A stretch of DNA of 64,000 nt, taken from assembly GCF_932294415.1 (NCBI RefSeq), contig NC_065544.1, forward strand, positions 37,504,310-37,568,309, in the 5' to 3' direction. Each line of letters starts with the position of its first letter. Position 1 is the stretch's first letter. This document shows, piece after piece, positions 55,660 to 64,000 of the stretch. Source of the DNA: Quercus robur. Taxonomy: Eukaryota > Streptophyta > Magnoliopsida > Fagales > Fagaceae. The position numbers were made by a program, and so were the translations under genes. The notes under the pieces are model-generated. The model saw only the letters and a program-made list of their open reading frames with translations. It did not search any database and was not told the DNA's origin.

Positions 55660-58420
55660 TCTTGTATTCGGTTTCCCCATAGGCTTCGGTCCGAGGACCA
55701 TGCAAGGCCCTGGTTCTGTCCGTTACTTGTAAGAGTTCTTTTTGTACTCGGTTTCCCCATAGGCTTGGGTCCGAGGACCATGCAAGGCCTTGGTTCTGTC
55801 CGTTACTTTTAAGATGTCCTCTTTGTACTTGGTTTCCCCATAGGCTTGGGTCCGAGGACCATGCAAGGCCTTGGTTCTGTCCATTACTTATAAGATGTCC
55901 TCTTTGTACTTGGTTTCCCCATAGGCTTGGGTCCGAGGACCATGCAAGGCCTTGGTTCTGTCCATTACTTATAAGATGTCCTCTTTGTACTTGGTTTCCC
56001 CATAGGCTTGGGTCCGAGGACCATGCAAGGCCTTGGTTCTGTCCATTACTTATAAGATGTCCTCTTTGTACTTGGTTTCCCCATAGGCTTGGGTCCGAGG
56101 ACCATGCAAGGCCTTGGTTCTGTCCATTACTTATAAGATGTCCTCTTTGTACTTGGTTTCCCCATAGGCTTGGGTCCGAGGACCATGCAAGGCCTTGGTT
56201 CTGTCCATTACTTATAAGAGTTCTTCGTTGTACTTGGTTTCCCCACAGGCTTGGGTCCGAGGACCATGCAAGGCCTTGGTTCTGTCCATTACTTATAAGA
56301 TGTCCTCTTTGTACTTGGTTTCCCCATAGGCTTGGGTCCGAGGACCATGCAAGGCCTTGGTTCTGTCCATTACTTATAAGAGTTCTTTGTTGTACTTGGT
56401 TTCCCCACAGGCTTGGGTCCGAGGACCATGCAAGGCCTTGGTTCTGTCCATTACTTATAAGATGTCCTCTTTGTACTTGGTTTCCCCATAGGCTTGGGTC
56501 CGAGGACCATGCAAGGCCTTGGTTCTGTCCATTACTTATAAGAGTTCTTCGTTGTACTTGGTTTCCCCACAGGCTTGGGTCCGAGGACCATGCAAGGCCT
56601 TGGTTCTGTCCATTACTTATAAGAGTTCTTCGTTGTACTTGGTTTCCCCACAGGCTTGGGTCCGAGGACCATGCAAGGCCTTGGTTCTGTCCATTACTTA
56701 TAAGATGTCCTCTTTGTACTTGGTTTCCCCATAGGCTTGGGTCCGAGGACCATGCAAGGCCTTGGTTCTGTCCATTACTTATAAGAGTTCTTCGTTGTAC
56801 TTGGTTTCCCCACAGGCTTGGGTCCGAGGACCATGCAAGGCCTTGGTTCTGTCCATTACTTTTAAGATGTCCTCTTTGTACTTGGTTTCCCCATAGGCTT
56901 GGGTCCGAGGACCATGCAAGGCCTTGGTTCTGTCCATTACTTATAAGAGTTCTTCGTTGTACTTGGTTTCCCCACAGGCTTGGGTCCGAGGACCATGCAA
57001 GGCCTTGGTTCTGTCCATTACTTATAAGATGTCCTCTTTGTACTTGGTTTCCCCATAGGCTTGGGTCCGAGGACCATGCAAGGCCTTGGTTCTGTCCATT
57101 ACTTATAAGAGTTCTTCGTTGTACTTGGTTTCCCCACAGGCTTGGGTCCGAGGACCATGCAAGGCCCTGGTTCTGTCCGTTACTTGTAAGAGTTCTTTTT
57201 GTACTCGGTTTCCCCATAGGCTTGGGTCCGAGGACCATGCAAGGCCTTGGTTCTGTCCGTTACTTTTAAGATGTCCTCTTTGTACTTGGTTTCCCCATAG
57301 GCTTGGGTCCGAGGACCATGCAAGGCCTTGGTTCTGTCCATTACTTATAAGATGTCCTCTTTGTACTTGGTTTCCCCATAGGCTTGGGTCCGAGGACCAT
57401 GCAAGGCCTTGGTTCTGTCCATTACTTATAAGATGTCCTCTTTGTACTTGGTTTCCCCATAGGCTTGGGTCCGAGGACCATGCAAGGCCTTGGTTCTGTC
57501 CATTACTTATAAGATGTCCTCTTTGTACTTGGTTTCCCCATAGGCTTGGGTCCGAGGACCATGCAAGGCCTTGGTTCTGTCCATTACTTATAAGAGTTCT
57601 TCGTTGTACTTGGTTTCCCCACAGGCTTGGGTCCGAGGACCATGCAAGGCCTTGGTTCTGTCCATTACTTATAAGATGTCCTCTTTGTACTTGGTTTCCC
57701 CATAGGCTTAGGTCCGAGGACCATGCAAGGCCTTGGTTCTGTCCATTACTTATAAGAGTTCTTCGTTGTACTTGGTTTCCCCACAGGCTTGGGTCCGAGG
57801 ACCATGCAAGGCCTTGGTTCTGTCCATTACTTATAAGATGTCCTCTTTGTACTTGGTTTCCCCATAGGCTTGGGTCCGAGGACCATGCAAGGCCTTGGTT
57901 CTGTCCATTACTTATAAGAGTTCTTCGTTGTACTTGGTTTCCCCACAGGCTTGGGTCCGAGGACCATGCAAGGCCTTGGTTCTGTCCATTACTTATAAGA
58001 GTTCTTCGTTGTACTTGGTTTCCCCACAGGCTTGGGTCCGAGGACCATGCAAGGCCTTGGTTCTGTCCATTACTTATAAGATGTCCTCTTTGTACTTGGT
58101 TTCCCCATAGGCTTGGGTCCGAGGACCATGCAAGGCCTTGGTTCTGTCCATTACTTATAAGAGTTCTTCGTTGTACTTGGTTTCCCCACAGGCTTGGGTC
58201 CGAGGACCATGCAAGGCCTTGGTTCTGTCCATTACTTTTAAGAGTTCTTCGTTGTACTTGGTTTCCCCACAGGCTTGGGTCCGAGGACCATGCAAGGCCT
58301 TGGTTCTGTCCATTACTTTTAAGATGTCCTCTTTGTACTTGGTTTCCCCATAGGCTTGGGTCCGAGGACCATGCAAGGCCTTGGTTCTGTCCATTACTTA
58401 TAAGAGTTCTTCGTTGTTGA
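55660..58420. repeat. 34-unit tandem array, 81-bp period, two alternating unit types
   Basis: CCGAGGACC recurs from 55691 to 58362 at 81-bp spacing, except two 80-bp units, giving 34 copies. Type D units have GATGTCCTCTTTG with CCCATAGG; type G units have GAGTTCTTCGTTG with CCCACAGG. Every unit holds GGTCCGAGGACC, a 12-bp inverted repeat. The rare 80-bp unit occurs at 55721 and again at 57178, 1457 bp apart, and the following D/G order nearly repeats, so an 18-unit block was duplicated. Because 81 is divisible by three, long ORFs appear on both strands; they are artefacts. Confidence 0.95.
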
Positions 58421-58680
58421 TAGTCTTTTCTCTATACTGACTTATTCCTTGAAGGTCAGCCCCTAGACCAAAGAGGGAAGAGTTGGCTCGAGGCCGCAAG
58501 CCCCTAGAGCTGTCCACTCCGTTGGCAGTGCACGGCGCAGCTCCTAGCGGTGGCTCATGGCGGAGTAACAACCGTACGTCGCCGGGAATGGGAAAAACCC
58601 GTGAGCCTCTGCTTGCTGGAGAGCTGACTCGTGCGCCACCCGTGCCAACGCGCAAGCCCTTTCCCACAGACGGCGCCAAT
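58421..58680 (-). promoter_or_regulatory. Primer-binding site and leader of the non-autonomous element
   Basis: On the minus strand, directly after the right LTR, ATTGGCGCCGTCTGTGGGAA (58680-58661) resembles the tRNA-Asp-type site common in Tat/Athila Ty3 elements. About 240 bp of GC-rich leader follow before the tandem array. Confidence 0.65.
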
Positions 58681-59438
58681 TGTAGGGACACAAAATCTTC
58701 AGCGGCCCATCAACGTTGTTGGGCTCGCGCAAGGAAAATCCCTCACAATGATATTTGTAGAGAGTGGGCTTAAAAAAGGCCAGCGTTGGGTCGCGGGGCG
58801 GCATCTCGGGCCGGACTACAGGTATACCGACATGAGGAAGAGCCTCGGGCTGGATATTCAGGCCCTTCAATCTTGTATCTAGGAGGATTTGGCTCCTCGG
58901 ATATGATCCGAGGAGTGAGGGCGCTGTTCCCGGTCACCCATCGGTGGGATTTTAGGTGATGTCCGGCGTGTCTTATCCAGACACTCACTTTCATCAAGTC
59001 TTTCTCAAGAAGCCAGATGGGAGCCCCTCTCTTTGGTCACATAACATTCTCTTTTATACTAGCCTATGTTAGTTGTCCTTCGTCCACGTGTAGGGTCGAT
59101 CTTTCCGGGACAGATATCTGTCCCATCAGTCTAGTCCCAAATTAGCTGGAGATGATCCATAAAGCCTAAGATCCCGGCTCTGTTAGGGGCAGTGTCATGT
59201 CCAGGAAGGGTATTAAGGACTATTTCCATGAGATATTTTCTGACCTCTCAAGCTCGCCTGTATCCCATTTTCGTCAGTGGGGTTCTGGGCTTTCCGAGGA
59301 CGAAGTGGTCCTCGGACGTGTCTTTGAGCCATATCGAGCTCACTACTTTTGGGCTTGGGCCCTGACCTCCTTTAGTTTGGGGGCCTGTGGACTCCCTATA
59401 AGTGAGCGAGCCGGGCCCATAGACTCTTGGGCCCCACA
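58681..59438 (-). repeat. 5' LTR of the non-autonomous element
   Basis: Near-identical to 51956-52713, with differences seen near 59203 (C versus A) and near 59366 (A versus G). It includes the same two hairpins (58893-58915, 59293-59316) and the minus-strand TATAAAAG at 59051-59058. Confidence 0.92.
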
Positions 59439-59973
59439 ATACCTATTGCGGATGCAAGCTAGCTAAGCTGCCAAGAAGAGCAAAGTTGTCGATGCCGTCA
59501 AGGAGAACTCATGGACACAATATCTCTCTTGGTACTGTTTTTTAGGAAAAATAAAATTAGGGATTAATTTTATGAAATGGGTTGAAGAAGTTCTGAATTT
59601 GAATTATTAAGAATTTGAATAATTAGATTTTTTTTGTTTTAAGGGGTTAAGAATTATGTTTGAGTGTCAACATTATTTTTGTGAGTAATGCTAGGGACAC
59701 AACATTAACTAATATTAGTATATTAAAAAAAATTAATTCCAAATTTTGGTGGGCCTTTGTGTGAATTGGCAAGCTAATTGAAGAATATTATGAAATTGTT
59801 GTGACATTTTGTTGTATCCCTAACATTACTCTTATTTTTGTTAAACCCAAATTCTTGGGATTCTAAACTTAGATTATTCAATATTTTGTTGGGTAAACAA
59901 AAAAAGGTTAGTTTAAAGAGAATTATGTGAGTGTGTGTGTGTATATAATTTTTTTTTTTCCTGTTCTGCTTGC

Positions 59974-60005
59974 AAGTCATGGTGTTCATATGAACACCAT
60001 GACTT
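59974..60005. repeat. Perfect 32-bp palindrome
   Basis: Arms AAGTCATGGTGTTCAT and ATGAACACCATGACTT with no spacer. Confidence 0.97.
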
Positions 60006-60211
60006 ATGTGTAAAGTCGCCACTACTCTATGATGTAACTCAATGATGTAATTAAGCCTAATCTATCTCTCTAAAAAAAAGGGACTAAGTTTGAATGCTGT
60101 ATGAACACCATGACTTATGTGTAAAGTCGCCACTACTCTATGATGTAACTCAATGATGTAATTAAGCCTAATCTATCTCTCTAAAAAAAAGGGACTAAGT
60201 TTGAATGCTGT
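59990..60211. repeat. Exact 111-bp tandem duplication
   Basis: 59990-60100 and 60101-60211 appear identical. The unit starts at the centre of the 32-bp palindrome with ATGAACACCATGACTT. Confidence 0.93.
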
Positions 60212-60335
60212 GTTCTAGAGTAGGAAGGAATTAGACAGCCACCTTGGCCAATTTAAAAATTGTCTCCAAGGGTACAATGGTCAATATAAAGTATAAACAA
60301 CTCGCTTGCTTACCTGTTGCAATAGCTAAGATTAA

Positions 60336-60626
60336 GTGAGCGTTTGGATTGAAATGAATCTGGTGTCTGCGTTTTCAAAGTTCTACGTTTTCCTTCTTCT
60401 TTTTTTTTTTTTTTTTTGGCCTGCATTTGTTGACTTTGGGAGACAAATTTTGCTTTTATGAACAGTGTATGCACTGTTCATGTACTGTACATACACTGTT
60501 CACGTATTAAAAAATATTAAAAATGGGTCTCACGGTACTATTTACACATTTAAAAATTATTTTACTACAGTGTTTTCAGTTTTCAATTTTCAGTTTCAGC
60601 AACAATAATTCAATCCAAACGGAACC
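60336..60626. mobile_element. PIF/Harbinger-like MITE (291 bp)
   Basis: Inverted ends GTGAGCGTTTGGATTGAA and, reversed, GGTTCCGTTTGGATTGAA; TAA duplication at 60333-60335 and 60627-60629. The interior has repeated CACTGTTCA/TGAACAGTG palindromic words at 60459-60505. Confidence 0.78.
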
Positions 60627-60629
60627 TAA

Positions 60630-61505
60630 ATATTTAGCTTTTGCTTAGAATCATCACCCTACATGTTAAGTTACCTTGTTTTGCTTGTTCACCTTGTCTT
60701 TCTCCTTTTGAGTCACATTCATAACTTATTAGATCATCTAACTTCTTAACATTTTTCTTTTCTTTCTCAATTAGAATTTCAACTTATAGTATTCACTCTA
60801 TACTGGTTCTTCTTTATTATCAAGCAACAATATAGTATTCACTTTGTACTGATTTTTCTTTATCATCAAGTAATGACACTAATTAGTTTTTGGTATATAC
60901 AGTGTTTAAACTCCAAATTTCTTATTTAACAACAACGAACTTTACTACTTAAACTTACTAGAATCCACAACTTGTTGAACTTAAAGAACCTGGCCAAATT
61001 TACCATTGGACTAAGGCCAAATCACCTTCCATGATTTCATCAGATCAGTAGGCATTAGCACATATTGCCTGGTACATATCCCTCAACAATCGAGCGGTTA
61101 GTTAGATTTTTGTTCAGACTAGAGGAGGTACACCTCAGGGAGAAGGGCTCAACCAAAACGGGATTTTTTTCTTGTGCTTTTTCACTCTTTGCTTTTGGGC
61201 AGTTGTGATTTGGGGCATTTTATCGAACATTTGGCTTGCGTGACACTAGACACTCAATGGTCATCGACCACGCATTATCTTCTCTCGCATAACCATAAAT
61301 ATTTTGTTGCCAACTGAATCTCAAAGTGACGATGCTAATCAACTGTAGCAAAATTTATGAGTCCTAAGATTATATTTTACAGTAGTCTAACCGCACATCC
61401 AAGAGCTAAAAAAAAATATGTAAAGTGCCCATCAGAAAAACAATACAAACTTCATTTCATGAATCTTCATTCTTTTGGCAAGTGAGTGACTACAATATTA
61501 CTCTA
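60630..61505. other. 3' flank of UGT-C
   Basis: No gene. 61240-61330 resembles 45195-45290 beside UGT-B. A short repeat with TATAGTATTCACT and TTCTTTAT occurs twice (about 60785-60870). Confidence 0.55.
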
Positions 61506-62924
61506 TCAATTCACATTTTTCTTTAAGGATTTAAGCTCCTCAATTAAGGCATCAGCATCTATATACGAAGATCCACCTACTTGAACAGCTCTCTTAGCCT
61601 TCCCTGCAAGCTCTTTAGCTCTTTTTCTTATATCCACCACTTCATCACCACCACCCATCAACCTTTTCACTGCCACTTCCACTTTCTCCCTCCCAACCAA
61701 CCCTTTCTTTTCAGACTTAAAGGAGATCCACTCTTTGCTCCCAACTTGAACCCCAATCCCCAACACATCAGTAACCAATTTCTCATTGTAGAATTGTTCA
61801 GCAGAGAGAGGCCATGTAATCATAGGCACACCACAACAAACTCCCTCCAACATAGAGTTCCATCCACAATGAGTCATAAACCCTCCCACCGCACCATGTT
61901 CTAATATCAACAACTGAGGTGCCCACCCTCTTATTATCACACCCTTCTTGGACTCCTTAATCTTCTCTTCAAATCCACCAGGAAGGCAATTTTCTTCATC
62001 TTTGAAGTTTTTTCCAACAACCCAAATGAATGAATAGTTGGAAGCCTCAAGAGCATGAGCAATCTCAACAAACTGTCCGGTAGCAAACCCGGGTTTGCTT
62101 CCAAAACCAATATAAAGAACAGAATTGGGTTCTTTATCATCCAACCACTTCATAAAACTCTGTTCATCAATTGAGGCTTGTGTGCCTCTCTCAGCCTTAT
62201 CAGCAACATCTGTGTTACACAAAGAGGCTGGGCCTACAAACCAAGCCTTCTTTCCCATCTCTTTTCTGTAATAGTCAGCATAAGCAGGCTCCAATTCGTA
62301 GAAACTATTAACCACAGACCCAAAACTCTTGTCTTCATCTTTTTTTCCCATCTTAGCAAAACGCCCAGATTTGTCTCTGACAAAAATAGGAATCTGAGAC
62401 CTTGTCAACTCGATCCGATCAGGAAGACCTGGAACCAAAAAAGACTCATAATCCGAACCCACTTTCTCATGCGGTTCATACTTTCTTATATTCTCAGAAA
62501 CACAGCCAGGAAAGCACCCACTACCATTGAAAACAATCTTTCTAATTCCGAGCCCATCGAAAAGCTCAGCAGCCCAACGGTGAAACGTGTCGAAGACAAT
62601 GCAGTCGGGTTTGTGTTCAGTGAGGAAGAGTTTCAGAGGCTCTCGGAGAACTGTGGTGTCGGTGGAAGGGGTGGCTGTCATGTCTGAGTCAGGTGAAACA
62701 GCACCCTCTGGTAATTGGAGAGCGTGAATGGAAATTGGGTGGCCTGAGTTTTGGTCACGAAGGATGGAATTTTGGAACTGAATAGCGTTTGTGGGAGTGA
62801 CTATGATTGTGGATTTGGCTCCATGGGAAGCAAAAAGTCTTGCTATGTCTATCATTGGGATTTGATGACCTCCACCCACGAAGGGAAAGAAGACCATTTC
62901 TACTTGAGGAGCTTCTGAGTCCAT
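61506..62924 (-). CDS. UGT-C: UDP-glucosyltransferase, abscisate beta-glucosyltransferase-like (UGT73 type)
   Basis: A complete intronless 472-residue ORF, MDSEAPQVEM start, a close paralogue of UGT-B. His20 in VGGGHQIPMID and Asp112 in IVFDTFHRW are the expected catalytic pair. The PSPG box is residues 334-377 (WAPQLLILEHG...HCGWNS...SAEQ) with terminal Gln. It keeps the full ASIDEQS segment that UGT-B lacks. The family includes enzymes making ABA glucose ester; the acceptor here is inferred. The start is secure because no in-frame ATG lies in the conserved leader just upstream. Confidence 0.94.
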   Translation of the reverse strand: MDSEAPQVEMVFFPFVGGGHQIPMIDIARLFASHGAKSTIIVTPTNAIQFQNSILRDQNSGHPISIHALQLPEGAVSPDSDMTATPSTDTTVLREPLKLFLTEHKPDCIVFDTFHRWAAELFDGLGIRKIVFNGSGCFPGCVSENIRKYEPHEKVGSDYESFLVPGLPDRIELTRSQIPIFVRDKSGRFAKMGKKDEDKSFGSVVNSFYELEPAYADYYRKEMGKKAWFVGPASLCNTDVADKAERGTQASIDEQSFMKWLDDKEPNSVLYIGFGSKPGFATGQFVEIAHALEASNYSFIWVVGKNFKDEENCLPGGFEEKIKESKKGVIIRGWAPQLLILEHGAVGGFMTHCGWNSMLEGVCCGVPMITWPLSAEQFYNEKLVTDVLGIGVQVGSKEWISFKSEKKGLVGREKVEVAVKRLMGGGDEVVDIRKRAKELAGKAKRAVQVGGSSYIDADALIEELKSLKKNVN

Positions 62925-63067
62925 GGATGTTCTAAGAGACAGAGAGTTGGAAATAGAAAAATGAAAAGAGAATCTTTTTTATGTTCCAGGTTAATCTGAT
63001 TTAACATACAACGGAAACAGGATAGAGTTTTTCGATTTGGAGAGGGCGTAGATAGATTTCAAGCAGG

Positions 63068-63122
63068 CTTTTATGCTTGCTAACGTCATTGGTGACATAT
63101 GCTAACGTCATTGGTGACATAT
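63068..63122 (-). promoter_or_regulatory. UGT-C promoter: duplicated CCAAT/TGACG module above a TATA box
   Basis: A 22-bp unit containing, on the minus strand, CACCAATGACGTTAGC is present twice in tandem (63079-63100, 63101-63122), followed by CATAAAAG at 63068-63075, about 145 bp before the ATG. UGT-B has one such unit with a perfect TGACGTCA. Confidence 0.65.
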
Positions 63123-64000
63123 ACTTTGATTGTGATTTTCATACAAACTTTTTGCACAAAAGATCTTTTTCTTTTTTTCCTTTTTTATCCTTTAATACAA
63201 ATACTGGTAAGATTTAAAGAACAAAAGATCAATCCTTTTGAAGCCTTTATCATTAATGGGATAATTTCTTGGTGGGTAAGCGATTTGATTGTAGATTTTT
63301 TTTGTAGAAGGAAAAACTCAAAAAAGCCTTCTCTTCCCTGCACATAATATAATTAGGCTTGTCTAGTAAAAGATTTTTAGTGACGTTGTTGTTTTGTGAA
63401 AATACGTGTAAATGAAAAAGTGTATAAAAATATGTATAATATTGTTTAAATAGTAAAAAATGTTGTTTAAATAAAGATAACAAACACCCCCTATCATCCA
63501 AAAAATTAAAACTTTATCATAAAATTAAAAAAGAAAACCATGAGTTTTAAAAAAAACCATTAAAAACAAAATGAAAGAAAGACACATATAGATTTGTTTT
63601 CCAAGCAAAGAAGTTTTGGTTGCAAAGAAAACATTAGATGAAGAGGGTGGGTGGTAATAGATTATTAAGCTATCACTCCGCTTCTAGGGTAGTGCCCTTA
63701 ATACAACAATTTACTCAATGTAAAAAAATATTAACCATATTTCATGTATATTTATTGTCCTTTAGTTTTTTGCGTGTTATTTTTGCAATGCAGGTTGTCT
63801 AGTCCTAATATTATTTTGTAGGTTGGGGAAGGGGATAACAAGAAAACTTAATAGCTTGTTTGGATGAAAGGAGAATAGAGTAGAGGGAAGGAGAGTAAGT
63901 TAAATTATCTTATTTAGATATTTTTTAAGGGAGGAAGGGTGGATTTGGAGAGGTTCTAACTACTTCTGACCCCTCTTTTTTTTTAATTCTCCCAAATTAG
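63123..64000. other. Intergenic DNA right of UGT-C with MITE fragments
   Basis: No gene. About 63385-63490 resembles the MITE at 48878-49024 and ends AACAAACACCCCCTA. From about 63853 (TAGCTTGTTTGGATGAAAGG) another element seems to begin and run off the window. Confidence 0.5.

Larger units (their letters stand above)
51956..59438 (-). mobile_element. Young non-autonomous LTR retrotransposon (probably Tat-lineage derivative), 7.48 kb
   Basis: Two 758-bp LTRs (51956-52713, 58681-59438) and a perfect duplication ATACC (51951-51955, 59439-59443). By eye the LTRs differ at only two bases, so insertion is recent. The primer-binding site adjoins the right LTR, so the element runs on the minus strand. 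The 5.97-kb interior has no gag, protease, integrase or RT; it has two antisense ORF modules and an 81-bp tandem array. A Tat-type partner would have to supply proteins (inference). Confidence 0.92.
59444..60335. other. Intergenic DNA with a palindrome and a 111-bp tandem duplication
   Basis: No gene. Details are given in separate entries. Confidence 0.6.

Noticed and set aside
55553..57238. 561-residue minus-strand ORF of repeated NGQNQGLAWSSDPSLWGNQ units
   Set aside because: It is the 81-bp tandem array read in a frame that never closes because 81 is a multiple of three; the opposite strand gives an equally long ORF (57086-58420).
57086..58420. 444-residue plus-strand repeat ORF
   Set aside because: Same artefact as above.
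55660..58420. CRISPR-like array
   Set aside because: Units are contiguous with no unique spacers, in a plant retrotransposon.
61100..61190. Possible LINE RT fragment (GGTACACCTCAGGGAGAAGG)
   Set aside because: Too short and not supported by neighbouring frames.

Overview
The window is nuclear DNA of a flowering plant, most likely a woody eudicot. The evidence is AT-rich intergenic DNA, three intronless family-1 UDP-glycosyltransferase (UGT73-type) genes, and dense nested plant retrotransposons and DNA transposons. I cannot name the species from sequence alone; a Fagales-like tree is only a guess. I see no rRNA, tRNA or CRISPR. The only convincing host genes are the three UGTs, all on the minus strand: UGT-A (23027-24469), UGT-B (45711-47129) and UGT-C (61506-62924). 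UGT-B and UGT-C are close tandem paralogues of the abscisate-glucosyltransferase-like type. They share promoter modules and flanking DNA, so they arose by segmental duplication and were then pushed apart by transposons.

Left part (1-22.3 kb): a nest of three Sire-type Ty1/copia elements. The youngest (plus strand, 5' end off the left edge) has an open pol (1-2160), an intact envelope-position ORF (4136-5230), repeated polypurine tracts and a 3' LTR (5987-7096). It sits in the gag pseudogene of a minus-strand element whose 5' LTR (8892-10880) carries a solo LTR of its own family (9103-10116, TSD AAGGT). That element sits in an older plus-strand element (10881-22328), which is also broken by a solo LTR (11856-13277, TSD AGAGG), a hAT-like element (14895-16365, TSD GTTAAGAC) and a PIF-like element (19885-20958).

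Middle (22.3-45.1 kb): UGT-A; a relic resembling the UGT-A promoter; a fold-back MITE; a solo LTR (26917-27700, TSD ATTGC); a hAT-like element (27822-29457, TSD CACATATG); a solo copia LTR (29656-30787). Then comes a 5'-truncated LINE (31451-45130) bounded by a perfect 20-bp target duplication. The LINE is split by an 8.35-kb CACTA transposon (32525-40874), which itself holds a PIF/Harbinger-like and a hAT-like insert, and by a 2.9-kb probable solo LTR (41164-44066).

Right part (45.1-64 kb): UGT-B; duplicated flank DNA with a hAT-like insert (49802-50916); a very young non-autonomous LTR retrotransposon (51956-59438, TSD ATACC) in minus orientation. The last has no gag-pol, but has two paralogous antisense ORF modules and a 34-copy 81-bp array whose every unit carries a palindromic GTCCGAGGAC core. 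Small MITEs, a 32-bp palindrome and UGT-C follow.

Most striking observations: (1) both Sire-type elements that reach the envelope-position ORF show the same layout, with an element-specific palindromic motif cluster repeated in the LTR U3 and before that ORF, followed by a plausible leader intron ending just before the ATG. This suggests a separately expressed accessory gene. (2) The 81-bp array, the LTR hairpins and a second solo LTR share one palindromic motif. (3) UGT-B and UGT-C have a conserved CCAAT/TGACG/TATA promoter module, duplicated in UGT-C.
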